Positions 22,718 through 34,988 of a stretch of 64,000 bases of DNA are shown piece after piece. The number at the start of each line of letters is the position of its first letter. Positions within the stretch are counted from its first letter, which is position 1. Source of the stretch: Paratinospora sagittata (Eukaryota; Streptophyta; Magnoliopsida; Ranunculales; Menispermaceae); contig CM069613.1 in the NCBI GenBank assembly GCA_035771175.1, positions 6,506,001 through 6,570,000 of the forward strand, written 5' to 3'. The position numbers and the translations under genes are program-made. A model generated the notes under the pieces. That model did not search any database, had not been told where the DNA came from, and worked only from the letters and a program-made list of their open reading frames with translations.

Positions 22718-24763
22718 GAAGTAATTTTCCATCTCGTCTCATATTGTGCCTTCTCATGGGAAAGTGAAAATGGACAACCATTAAAAGAACTTTCAGGTCT
22801 CTGAAAATACATAGCTTGTGAACCCACTTTAATTTGCTTTCTTAATTTAGAAGAAAAATAGACTTCCACTTTATGTAAACTTGAGTTTTCATTAGATGAA
22901 TCTAGAAACTATAGTCTTGCTTCATGGGACCATTTGAAACCTCCCCTCCCTCTCTCTCTCTCTCTCTAACTAGGTCATTAATTCATTTAAAATGAAGATA
23001 TTTTAGTTTATTCTGTCGTGATCAAGAAATAGGGAAGATGTAAAAGTAAAATCAATATCTGTTGTGTACGTATAATTCCTTGCCAAGCAAATTTACAGTC
23101 AATCTTCTACGCCATGGATGTAACAGCTTTGCAGAATTTCTGCAATTTTTTCTTGCTAGACTATAGACACTTTTCTTCTTTCTTTCTCGTCACAATGTAT
23201 TAAATTTCAAAACACGAAGTTTGATTTTATCTATATGGGTTGGTTGTTGGAGTTTGGCACCTCCCCTTTTGGTGGGAAGCTGGATTGGGCTAGAATCCAG
23301 ATATCCTTAATGAATCTGATGAAGATAACCTAAGTAATCAGAAACGTCATTTTTTTGTGATTCCTTTCACTCTCTATATGGTTTTAGTTTGTCTTGGTTC
23401 ATTCATGAAGGAAATATGGGCACAAGGTCACTTCTAGGGTTAGTTACATGCCATTTATGGTACGTTTCCACGAAGCATAGAAAACAAAAGAAAAAGCCGT
23501 TCTATTTGACCATAGCATTAAAATAGCTTCAGTTATATATATATATATATATATCTTACGTTTGTATGTATATGTATATGCACATAGAGTGAGAGCATTA
23601 ACGTTAATAATTAAGGCCATATGATAGGACACAAAGGCTGGGTTGACAAGGAGATATCAGGGAAGTACTGAAGATATTTACTTGTTTCAGAGGTTTAAGA
23701 TATGAAAGCTTGATCGAGGAGTGGAACATATTTTTGCTATACATTATTATAGTATAACTATTATTAGGTTTTTGTCCCAATCATTAGAAGAAAGGAGATG
23801 TCTGCAGGAAAGTACCATAGATATTTCTCATGTTTAATGAGAGGGGTTAATTTGGTTTTAGTACTTACAGGTTGAGATTGAATATATACTTTTTTTGTCA
23901 TAGATAATGATTGACTCATGGTTAAGTACACTCCTAGGTCTTCTTTTTTTTTTTTATGAAAGGACACTATTAGGTCGTGATTTAGTCTTAAAATGACTTT
24001 GATATGCAACTAGATAGAACACTATTGATGTGACACAGTGAGAAAATCATGTAATTCACATCTTTGATTTGATGATCCTTAATTACTTCATCAAAGTGTC
24101 ATGTTTGGGTGTGCTATTAAAGTCACTTTATTACCATTTCTTTTAGGTCTTTGTCCCAACCCTCGGTAAAGGATAAGAATTAATACAACATTGGACTTAC
24201 AGTACTTTGTAACATAAATTCCTACTGGTTGAGTCATAAAGATATCTGAAGTGTTTATAGTCCCACAAAGATTCCAATTGTTTTTTGACTTTTGATTGGT
24301 GAGGCCAACCACATAAAGGAGGAAAATGGTAATGGTAAAGATGATATTTTTGTGCATAAAATTTGAAAAGTTATATTATATATAGGATGTACAGAAGGAA
24401 AAAAAAAAATGTGAATGTAGGCACCAGCACTTGACCAACGTGAGTAATTGATCTCAAGGCAATGCTCAATGATCAAACAAATATGTTAAAAAGCTGATGT
24501 CGCGAGTTGGCATATTGTAGGGGTCTCAATCTTAATGATGAGCTACAGAACATAAGTCGAAATTCATTGGTCTCAAAGAGTCGTTCGATAAAATACCTCA
24601 ACAAATGGCTCAAAGATCCCTGTTTATTGATTAATTGCTTCCCATGGTCATATCCTACACTATATAATTTGCATGTTAATTTAAAACCACTTTTTCTCCT
24701 CGGGCAGTACTATCTTTCAAAGGATGTACAAAAATGAAAGAAATCTCAATTATATTGACTAGT
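22718..24763. other. DNA present once in the window, possibly the 5' part of a relic TPD1-like locus
   Basis: Not repeated elsewhere in the window. It holds short (TC)n (about 22945), (AT)n (23534-23554) and A/T runs. No gene is recognised. An ATG in good context at 23114 opens a short hydrophobic frame (MDVTALQNFCNFFLL) that could be a signal-peptide exon of a TPD1-like gene, but no convincing donor site or cleavage region follows. The end (TATATTGACTAG, 24752-24763) looks like a splice acceptor. Confidence 0.4.
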
Positions 24764-25220
24764 GCAACAGCCCAAACAACCCAACAGTGCAACAGACTCA
24801 AATAGGTTTTGGGAATCCACCAAAATTCATGGTGGAAGTCAAGAACAACTACCCTATGTGCCCTGTCATAGACATTCATGTCAAATGCGGAAACTTCTCT
24901 CAGAACCTCGTCAACCCCCAGCAATTTAAAGTACTAGGTCGTAACGAATGTGTCGTTAACAGTGGGCTGCCATTGGCCCCACTGCAGAAAATTTCATTCA
25001 ATTACTCTCATAAGAAGTTTCCCATTTCACCTAGTTCCTAGAATTTCCAGTGCGAGTGAAACTAGTAAACCACTCATTAGTCTGTACTATTCATTGCAAC
25101 TAATTTGCCTTTTCTTCTCTTAACATAACCAGCTCTGGTATTGCTATAGTTCACTAACTAGATACACGATTCAAGTCACTTGAAAAGCAAGCAAAAGGTG
25201 CCATCAACTAACAGATTACC
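24764..25220 (+). pseudogene. TPD1-like exon next to the 5' LTR of A2
   Basis: This is the same TPD1-like sequence as in the 3' LTRs, here preceded by AT-rich DNA ending in AG rather than by an LTR start and poly(A). The frame reads CNSPNNPTVQQTQIGFGN and on through IDIHVKCGNFSQ and NECVVNSGLPL. It ends at the shared TAG 25039-25041, with NFQCE and TGA behind it. One conserved Cys is changed to Tyr (NNYPMC against NNCPMC). The exon would begin at 24764, just after the AG at 24762-24763. The presumed 3' UTR abuts the LTR start at 25221. It may be the in-place remnant of the donor gene. Confidence 0.6.
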
Positions 25221-27399
25221 TGTAATACCCAGAAAAAAAAAAAAAAAAAAAAAAGAGGTCAAACAAGATCCGGAAACCTCGCCGAGATCTCGCCAACATG
25301 TCACCTGAAACCTCGCCGAGATCTCGCCGAAAATCTTTCACTCTCGCTCTCTTTAAACCCAATCGCCGAAAGCAACGCACAAACCTCTCAAAACCCTCTT
25401 CTCATCTCTTCATTTCTTCCAGCGCACACCGCCGCCACCCTCTCTTCTCTCCTCCGCCGCGGATCTCGCAGCCGCCGCCGCTCTCTTTCTTCTCTTCTCT
25501 TCTCTTCTCATCTCGTCGCTGCAAACTCCACCATCCGCCACAGATCTCTCGCCTCCGATCCCTTTCCTCCGATCTCCCGATCTCTCGTCCCCTCGCCCTC
25601 ACCTTCTTCTTCTTCTTCTTCTTCTTCTTCTTCTTCTTCTTCTTCTTCTTCTTCTTCTTCTTCTTTTCCCTTGTCTCTCTCTCTCCCATGTCCGCCCAGC
25701 AACTCAAGTAATTTTACTTTACTTTATTTTATTTCCTTTCTTTTCTTTTAAGCAACAACCATGATATGTTATATAATACATTTACATATATATATATATC
25801 GTAAACAATACCACATATATATTTCCCTGTTTTCTCCCTTCATTCGGTCCTGCAACTAGCACATTTTAGTTTAGCTTATTTATTTTTTCTTTTATTTTAA
25901 GCAACCAACTCAAGCATATTTTAGTTTAGTTTATTTATATATTTTTCTTTTCTTTTAAGCAACCAACAGTAATACATTTATATGTATCATACAAAATTTT
26001 TACCAAGTATTATTATTATTATTATTATTATTTTATTGCAACTCCAGTGTTATTATTTTTTAAACATGACAATTCAAGTATTATCATTTTTAAGCAACCA
26101 AAATGTTATATAATATATTTATATATATGACATACATACAATACGTTATTATGTTTTTAAACATTGCAATTCAAGTATTATTATTTTTTAAGCAACCAAA
26201 ATGTTATATAATATATTTATAAATATGTCATACATACAATACGTTATTATTTTTTTAAACATTACAATTCAAGTATTATTATTTTTTAAGCAACCAAAAT
26301 GTTATACAATATATTTATATATATATCATACATACAATACGTTATTTTTTTTTTTTAACCATTGCAACTCAATTATTTATTTTTAGCAATCAAGATATTA
26401 TATAATATATTTATATGTATCATACATTTTTTTTAACCAAGTGTTATTATTTTTTTTAAACATTTCAACTCAAGTGTTATTATTTTTTTAGCAACCAAAA
26501 TGTTATATAATATATTTATATATATCACATATTGTATTATATCATGTTATACCATACACATCATTATATCATATCACAAGACACTATAATATGTTATTAT
26601 ATATATATATATACTTAGTTTAAACATCCAACCACTATATATATATGTATATATCTCTACACTCATAATCGAGTAATTATCTTAACAAACGTAATATATG
26701 TGTACGAGTACAGGTTGATTACCACGCGTGACGAGGAATTTAAGTAATTTAGAATTTAGCGATTCAGGTGGGAATGATTCTAGGCCTTCATAATATTTTA
26801 TTTGATATATAGATAAGAATGTTAAATTAATTAGGTCCATAGTATTATTAGATTGCTTATGCATGCCTATTGTACATGATTATATGTATGCAATGTTGTG
26901 ATTGTTTAACCATGACGATATGTGTGTTAATATGATTTTTATTCTGATCAAATAAAAATTGGATGCATGAAATTCATGTGGTAGTTGAATTCATTTATAA
27001 ATTATAGTGCCTGATAATGAAATGTATGATTTGGAATATTGGCATAGTGAATGCGTGAACATTATTATAATTGATTTTGTGACATGATACAATGTGTAGT
27101 GGAGTTGAATATATTTTATGAATGCGTTTAATATCGTGCTTATACCGTACGCATAACGTGACATCACTAAAGAACACGATTAAGATAAGAATCACACATA
27201 TGGGGCAGTTATTCTAAGGAATATCGCCAATGTTCTAATTTTTGGGCTGTGCCACCCTGAGTTTGATTTTCTAACGGTACGTGATTTGGAACGTGATGAA
27301 ATTATCATCTCGATTTTCAGTGATACTTTATATAAAAATCAAAATGTTCATTGTTTTACAAAAAAAAAAAAAATTAGTTTTGAAAATCGGGGTGTTATA
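25221..27399 (+). repeat. 5' LTR of chromovirus A2, internally deleted
   Basis: It starts TGTAATACCCAG with a 22-bp A run and ends GGGGTGTTATA (TA in place of the CA end). At 2179 bp it lacks about 570 bp present in the 3' LTR (equivalent of about 7940-8510); the join is near 27307. It also lacks about 40 bp of the CT-rich block near 25545. Unlike the 3' LTRs it has a single TGTAATACCCAG start, with the TPD1-like exon outside it. Confidence 0.87.
25603..25674. repeat. (CTT)n microsatellite, about 72 bp
   Basis: A long perfect CTT run in the CT-rich block of the 5' LTR. It is expanded relative to the 25-bp and 38-bp equivalents in the 3' LTRs. Confidence 0.97.
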
Positions 27400-27402
27400 G
27401 TT

Positions 27403-27413
27403 TGGTATCAGAG
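27403..27413 (+). other. Primer binding site of chromovirus A2 (tRNA-iMet type)
   Basis: TGGTATCAGAG, three bases after the 5' LTR, is complementary to the 3' end of plant initiator tRNA-Met. This is the usual primer of Tekay/Del chromoviruses and many plant LTR elements. It fixes the element's orientation and the inner edge of the 5' LTR. Confidence 0.92.
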
Positions 27414-28202
27414 TTTTAGGCTTCAGATCATGGGAAGTGTTACAACAAATTTTGAAAAGTTTAGTATCAGTGAGTAGGTATCAAATCTTCATGAGATTAG
27501 GGTTCAACTTGAACTAGATAAATATGCCAATTATAAATTTTATACCCTAATCTCGTGAATGAAAGTACAGTGGGTCTAACAAATTTAAAGCTTTTAGGAC
27601 ATCGGTTAGAGACGAGAACTTGTATGAAAACTGTTTGGTTAGAATCTGAGATCATGATGAATCTTTTATTCTTGGTTCCAAAGCGGTATGGGACGTGGAG
27701 GAATTTAAGGGTATTTAAGGAGTCTTGATCTTGGAGACTAGCAGGCCATGTTTGATGAGTGACTAACAACTCTAGACGAGCTTGTATCGCTACATTCAAC
27801 TGGTATGGGACAGCTTGAACATAGAGGATACCTGGGAAGCCTTAGTTGGTAGGACATTTGCGCATTGTTTGGGTGTATTGAAGTTTCTTTATGGAATCTT
27901 ATATCACCGGGCTAGAGTGGTATGGGACACTTGAATACGGAGGGTATAAGTGAAAGTTTGGGAATTTTCTTTATACCATTGTTGTGTGGTATGTTGTTTG
28001 TTTGTTTGCTTGTCTTGTTTACATGTATCAAAACCAAATCCTGTACCCTGTGACAATCATGGATTGTCAAAATTTTATAAAACTTAGAAACTGAATCAAT
28101 AGGAGCATTTTATTTTCGAGAACTTAGAATTCTGAATCTAGAGTCACCCTAAACGAAAATAATTATCTCATGTAGTACTGAAGATGAGTTGAAATTTTAT
28201 AG

Positions 28203-29537
28203 ATGGCTCCACCTCGAAGAATGAACACCAGGTCTATGAGTGATCTCATAAGGGACACTGAACCTGCTGAGCAGACACAATCGACATCCGAATCTCAGCC
28301 GACGGAGCAAGAACATGCAAATCAAACAGTGAATGTTGACTCTGCTGGAACAGAGAACGTCCAACCTACAACAGTTCCAACCCCTGGAATTGTTTTGGGT
28401 CCAGAGCTGATGGCTGAATTTGTGAGGCAAGTTGTGGAACAGGTGACCAAACAGATGCCTCAACCTCAACTGAATCCAACAATTGTGGTGTAGAATGAAA
28501 CAGGAACTCAAAACATCAGGAGACCTGAAGAAAATGAATGGGCAGATCAATTGAAAGACTTCCAACGTATGCATCCTTCGAAATTTGAAGGAAAACCGGA
28601 TCCAAGGGAAGCCGACAAGTGGTTCCAGGAGGTTCAAGAACACTTGGAAGTTCTGGGAGTAACTGGTCCAAGAATGGTGGCAATTGCGGCTTACCAATTC
28701 ATAGGTGAGGCCAAACATTGGTAGAGAATGGTTAAAGAAAGTCCTACAGTGGACGTGAACACTATGACCTGGGCGACTTTTGAAGAAATATTTTAGGATA
28801 AATTCTTTCCCAAAGCGAACAGAAAATAACTACAATTTGAATTTGTGAGACTGATACAGAGGAACATGACAGTAGCAGAATATGAGGCGAAGTTTATCGA
28901 ACTTTCCAGATTTGCTCTTGAGCTGGTCGCCAACGAACAGATGAAAGCTAGTAGAATTGCAGAAGGTCTCAAATTGGAGATTAGAAAGGTGGTTGTTCCG
29001 ATGAATCTGGAGACTTACAAAGAGGTAGTTGAACGAGCCCTGTTAGTAGAAAGAGAACTGAACCTACAAGAAACAATACGGAACAGGAACAAAAGGCCGC
29101 AAGGACAGAATTCTGATTACCAGAGTAATCACAACAAGAGGCAGAATCTGAATAATTTCGGTAGCAATGGTAATACGTGGAACAGAAACACGTTCAACAA
29201 TGGGAACCAGTGGAACAGGGGACAGAATCACAACAACGGATCAGGAGGGTCTAGGCATAATGGTGGACAACAGATGCAGCAAAATAATATTCGTGTACCC
29301 CAACAAAATAGAAATCAAGTAGTAGATACAAGACTTTGCTTCAAATGCAACCGACCGGGTCATTTGGCACGAAACTGCACTGCGCAAGGAGTTCGACAAA
29401 ATTTTCGTCCGGGCAACTGGCAGAACAACAACAATGTACAAGGACGAAATCAAGCCAATCGTCCAAGTTATAATCAGAACCAAATCCAAAACCAAAACCA
29501 AGGCAGAGTCTTTGCAATTACAGAAGGAAATCCTTAA
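28203..29537 (+). pseudogene. gag of chromovirus A2, disrupted
   Basis: Same layout as the left copy: ATG 28203, TAG at 28491, stops near 28720 and 28794, a frameshift near 28824, zinc knuckle near 29338, TAA at 29535-29537. It lacks one stop of the left copy: codon GGA at about 28656 is TGA at 942 there. The shared lesions predate the duplication and that one follows it. Confidence 0.88.
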
Positions 29538-29558
29538 CAAGAAGTTAATGCAAACGAA

Positions 29559-30092
29559 TTGGTAGAAGGTACTTTCATTTTATTTCATGTTACAGTTAAA
29601 GTCTTGTTTGATTCTGGAGCATCAAGGTCTTTTATTTCTGAAAACTTAGCCAGAAAACTACAACTTTCCATTGTACCTTTATCTGTCGTTATGAAGATTT
29701 CAACTCCAGTAAGAGTAAACGTCCCAACAACTGAAAAATGTAGTTGTGACCTTAGAATTAATGATAAGCTTATTTCAGCTGAATTGATACTCTTACCCAT
29801 TAATGATTATGATGTAATCTTGGGTATGGATTGGTTATCTGAATACCAAGCCCAGATCGACTGCCTTCGAAAAAAGATTACCTTGCTATTACCTTCAGGA
29901 GCGTTGTTGAAAATCTATGGGGATAGAAACAAAATCTCGAGAAATATCATGTTCGCACTTCTCGAATCTTTGAATCAAAATGAGGAATTCAAAACCCTAA
30001 CAGAAGCCGAGCCTCTAAAGCCCTTGAGTAATTTAGAAGAGTACTTGGTGGTTAGAGACTTCCCTGAAGTGTTTCCCGAAGAATTAACATGA
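29559..30092 (+). pseudogene. Protease region of chromovirus A2 pol
   Basis: DSGASRSFIS active site near 29611. It closes at TGA 30090-30092, the same secondary stop as in the left copy. No difference from that copy was noticed over this stretch. Confidence 0.85.
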
Positions 30093-30155
30093 TTACCTCC
30101 AAAGTGGGAAGTAGAGTTCAAGATAGAACTGAACCCTGGAACAGACCCCATAGCC

Positions 30156-30650
30156 ATGTCACCCTACAGAATGGCCCCTAGCGAACTAATAGAACAAAGG
30201 ACTCAGCTTGACAATCTTAGTGCGAAGGAATTCATCCAGCCGAGCGAATCACCCTGGGGAGCACCAGTATTGTTTGCCAAAAAGAAAGATGGGTCGATGA
30301 GACTGTGTATTGACTATAGAAAATTAAATCAAGTCACAGTCAAGAACAAGTACCCCATTCCCAGAATAGATGATTTGTTCGATCAACTGAAGGGAGCAAC
30401 TTGTTTTTCCAAGATCGACCTAAGGTCCGGTTATCACCAACTTAGAATCAAAGAGTCAGACATACCGAAGACAGCATTCAGGACTAGGTATGGACACTTT
30501 GAATTCAGAGTCATGCCATTTGGACTCACTAATGCACCAGCAGCATTTATGGACCTCATGAATAGGACGTTTAGGCCTCATCTAGACAAATTTGTACTGG
30601 TATTTGTTGATGATATTTTGGTTTATTCGAAAACCAATGAGGAACATTAG
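30156..30650 (+). pseudogene. Reverse transcriptase region of chromovirus A2
   Basis: Open for 164 codons, with FVDDILVYS near 30604 and the TAG at 30648-30650 shared with the left copy. One replacement is seen: Asn for Asp in LDNLSAKEF (LDDLSAKEF on the left and in B), so this copy carries the derived state. Confidence 0.9.
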
Positions 30651-30668
30651 GAACACCTTACAGTAGTT

Positions 30669-31946
30669 TTGGAAACATTGAGGCGAAATGAATTGTATGG
30701 CAAATTTGAAAAATGTGAATTTTGGATGAAGTCAGTCAAATTTTTGGGCCATGTAGTGTCATCAGAAGGGATATCCATAGATCCAACAAAAGTTGAGGCA
30801 GTAATGAACTGGGAAAAGCCAAAGTCAGTGACAGATATTAGAAGCTTTTTGGGACTAGCTGGTTACTATAGAAGATTTATCCTAAATTTTTTGAGACAAG
30901 CTGAGCCTATGACAAAGCTAACAAGGAAGGATGCCAAATTTAATTGGGATGAGAAATGTGAGAATTCCTTTCAGGAGTTGAAGAGACGATTAACCACGAC
31001 CCCAATATTGATCACTCCTGCAAGCGGAGTCGGTTATGTTATTTACACTGACGCTTCTAAGAATGGTCTTGGCGCTGTTCTGATGCAGGAAGGTAAAGTG
31101 GTTGCGTATGCTTCTAGGCAACTGAAGACTCACGAACAGAACTACCCGACTCATGATTGAGAATTGGCTGCTATTGTATTTTCCTTGAAGATATGGAGAC
31201 ACTATCTTTATGGAGAGAAATTTGATCTATACTCTGACCATAAGAGTTTGAAGTACATCTATACACAAAAGGAGTTAAATTTGAGGCAAAGGAGATGGAT
31301 GGAATTGCTGAATGATTATGATTTTCAGCTGCATTATCACCCAGGGAAAGCCAACGTAGTCGCAGATGCTTTAAGTCGAAAATCATATAAGAACGATGCA
31401 GAAAAAGCCCAGATGTACCAATTGATTGAAGATTATAATTTGGGCGTACAAAAAGGTAAAAATCAAATTTTCTTATATAATATGAGTTGTAAGCCAGACC
31501 TACTACATCAAATTAAGGATGGTCAAGCTCAAGATAGAAAACTGATAAAATGGGTGGCAGATGCAAGAGCCAATAATGGAAATGCAAATTTCAAGATCGA
31601 TTCAGAAGGGTTATTAAGGTTCAGAGATCGAATTTGTGTACCCAGAATTGAAGAAATTAAAAAGATCTTATTTGATGAGGCACATCAGACGAAATACACT
31701 TTACATCCTGGTGGAGATAAGATGTACCAAAATTTGAAGAAAAACTACTGGTGGAAACGTATGAAAAGAGATGTGGCCAAATATGTGTCTAAATGCCTTA
31801 CATGTCAGCAAGTTAAGGCCGAACATAAAAGACCGTCTGGATTGTTACAACCTTTAGAAATCCCTGAATGGAAATGGGATAACATAGCAATGGATTTCGT
31901 CGGAGCTCTTCCTAGAAATCAGAAGGTGAGGATAAGGTTTGGGTAA
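30669..31946 (+). pseudogene. RT thumb, RNase H and integrase zinc region of chromovirus A2
   Basis: RNase [16 protein letters not shown] near 31042, TGA at 31158-31160, integrase zinc region [11 protein letters not shown] near 31706, and first integrase Asp in MDFVGALPR near 31894. It ends at 31946 through the same small frameshifting deletion as the left copy. Confidence 0.88.
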
Positions 31947-31948
31947 TT

Positions 31949-32938
31949 GTGGATCGACTTACTAAAGTGGTGCACTTCTTACCTATTAAATCCACATATA
32001 CGATTAGTAAACTGGGTGAGCTGTATGTTAAAGAGATTGTGAAGCTACACGGAGTACCCAAATCGATAGTGTCAGATAGAGATGCCTTATTCACATCTCA
32101 ATTCTGGCAGAGCTTACAGCGGGAATTGGGAACCAAATTAACCATGAGCACCGCCTATCATCCTCAGACAGATGGTCAATCCGAAAGGGTTATTCAGATC
32201 TTAGAAGACATGTTGAGAGCTTGTGTACTGGATTTCAAGGGAAATTGGAGTAAATATTTACACCTAGCAGAGTTTGCTTATAACGATAGTTACCAGGCAA
32301 GCATACAAATGGCTCCATATGAAGCTCTATATGGACGACCATGTAGGTCACCACTGTGTTGGGCTGATTGGGAAGATAAGGTACTTACAGGACCTGATAT
32401 GATAATGGAAATGAACGAAAAAGTGAAGTTGATCCAGAAAAGGCTAGTTACTGCACAGAGTAGGCAGAAGAGCTACGCAGATAAGAGGCGCCAACCTCTA
32501 GAGTTTCAAAAAGGTGATAAGGTGTTTCTGAGAATAAGTCCTCAAAAAGGCATCATGAGGTTTCGTAATAAAGGGAAATTATCGCCGCGATTCATCATTC
32601 CGTTCAAGATCAGTGTTCAAATTGGTGAGAATGCTTACAAACTAGACTTACCAACTAGTTTATCCGCCATCCACAACGTATTCCATGTGTCGATGTTGCG
32701 AAAATATGAACCAGACCCTTCCCACACCATCGATTGGAAAGACATAAAAGTACAAGCTGATGCCACCTATGAAGAAGTACCCTTACAGATCCTAGATTGG
32801 AAAGTTCATAGCTTGAGGAACAAAGACATCCCATTAGTTAAAGTATTGTGGAAGCATCACGGAGTTAAAGAAGCCACTTGGGAACCTGAAGGCGAAATGA
32901 AGGCCAAATACGCTGACTTATTTCAAAGAACACTCTAA
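31949..32938 (+). pseudogene. Integrase core and chromo-like tail of chromovirus A2
   Basis: 329 open codons with the Asp (IVSDRDALF) and Glu (GQSERVIQILE) of the core and the terminal VKVLWKHHGVKEATWEPE. Val in RLTKVVHF, where the left copy has Met; relative B also has Val, so the left copy is derived here. Confidence 0.9.
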
Positions 32939-33088
32939 GTTCCGAGATACAACTGGTCAACAGTGGAAAAAGTTGAACATCATCAAGTAAGTAAGCTTAT
33001 ACTTTAATTTCGGGACGAAATTTCTTTTAAGACGGAAAGATTGTAATACCCAGAAAAAAAAAAGAAAAAAAAAAAAAAAAAAAAAAAA

Positions 33089-33542
33089 ACAACCCAAACA
33101 GCTCAACAGTGCAACAGACTCAAATAGGTTTTGGGAATCCACCAAAATTCATGGTGAAAGTCAAGAACAACTGCCCTATGTGCCCTGTCATAGACATTCA
33201 TGTCAAATGCGGAAACTTCTCTCAGAACCTCGTCAACCCCCAGCAATTTAAAGTACAAGGTCGTAACGAATGTGTCGTTAACAGTGGGCTGCCATTGGCC
33301 CCACTGCAGAAAATTTCATTCAATTACTCTCATAAGAAGTTTCCCATTTCACCTAGTTCCTAGAATCTCCAGTGCGAGTGAAACTAGTAAACCACTCATT
33401 AGTCTATACTATTCATTGCAACTAATTTGCCTTTTCTTCTCTTAACATAACCAGATCTGGTATTGTTATAGTTCACTTACTAGATACACGATTCAAGTCA
33501 CTTGAAAAGCAAGCAAAAGGTGCCATCAACTAACAGATTACC
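33089..33542 (+). pseudogene. Captured TPD1-like exon in the 3' LTR of A2
   Basis: Copy of 5363-5816. The frame stops at TAG 33361-33363 with NFQCE and TGA following. One codon differs from the left copy (FKVQGRNEC against FKVLGRNEC), so it has changed since the duplication. All cysteines before the stop are kept. Confidence 0.72.
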
Positions 33543-34104
33543 TGTAATACCCAGAAAAAATAAAGATGTGAAACAAGATACGGAAACCTCGTCGAGATCT
33601 CGCCAACATTTCGCCTGAAACCTCGCCGAGATCTCGCCGAAAATCTTTCACTCTCGCTCTCTTTAAACCCAATCGCCGAAAACAACGCACAAACCTTTCG
33701 AAACCCTCTTCTCTTCTCTTCCTTTCTTCCAGCGCACACCGCCGCCGCCCTCTCTTCCCTCCTCCGCCGCGGATCTCGCAGCCGCCACCGCTCTGTTTCT
33801 TCTCTTCTCTTCTCATCTCGCCGCTGCAAACTCTACCATCCGCCACAGATCTCGCCGCCCTTTCTCTCTCTCTGTTCTCTTCACCGATCTCTCGCATCCG
33901 ATCCCTTTCCTCCGATCTCCCGATCTCTCGTCCCCTCGCCCTCACCTTCTTCTTCTTCTTCTTCTTCTTCTTCTTCTTCTTCTCCTTTTCCCTTTTCTCT
34001 CTCTCTCCCCTGTCCGCCCAGCAACTCAAGTAATTTTACTTTACTTTATTTTATTTCCTTTCTTTTCTTTTAAGCAACAACCATGATATGTTATATAATA
34101 CATT

Positions 34105-34135
<31 letters not shown>

Positions 34136-34934
34136 CGTACACAATACCACGTATATACTTCCCTGTTTTCTCCCTTCATTCGGTCCTGCAACTAGCACAT
34201 TTTAGTTTAGCTTATTTATTTTTTCTTTTATTTTAAGCAACCAACTCAAGCATATTTTAGTTTAGTTTATTTATTTATTTTTCTTTTCTTTTAAGCAACC
34301 AACAGTAATACATTTATATGTATCATACAAAATTTTTACCAAGTATTATTATTATTATTATTTTATTGCAACTCCAGTGTTATTATTTTTTAAACATGAC
34401 AATTCAAGTATTATCATTTTTAAGCAACCAAAATGTTATATAATATATTTATATATATGTTATACATACAATACGTTATTATTTTTTTAAACATTGCAAT
34501 TCAAGTATTATTATTTTTTAAGCAACCAAAATGTTATATAATATATTTATATATATGTCATACATACAATACGTTATTATTTTTTTGAACATTACAATTC
34601 AAGTATTATTATTTTTTAAGCAACCAAAATGTTATACAATATATTTATACATATATCATACATACAATACGTTATTATTATTTTTTTTAACCATTGCAAC
34701 TCAATTATTTATTTTTAGCAACCAAGATATTATATAATATATTTATATGTATCATACATTTTTTTTTAACCAAGTGTTATTATTTTTTTAGCAACCAAAA
34801 TGTTATATAATATATTTATATATATCACATATTGTATTATATCATGTTATACCATACACATCATTATATCATATCACAAGACACTATAATATGTTATTAT
34901 ATATATATATATATACTTAGTTTAAACATCCAAC

Positions 34935-34939
<5 letters not shown>

Positions 34940-34982
<43 letters not shown>
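34940..34982. repeat. (AT)n microsatellite specific to the right copy
   Basis: About 43 bp of AT repeat where the left copy (7276-7286) has about 11 bp. Together with the opposite change at 6370/34108 it shows independent slippage in the two copies. Confidence 0.95.

Positions 34983-34988
<6 letters not shown>

Noticed and set aside
24507..24737. 76-codon plus-strand ORF as first exon of the TPD1-like gene
   Set aside because: No signal-peptide character and no donor site near its end. The short frame at 23114 is a slightly better but still weak candidate.
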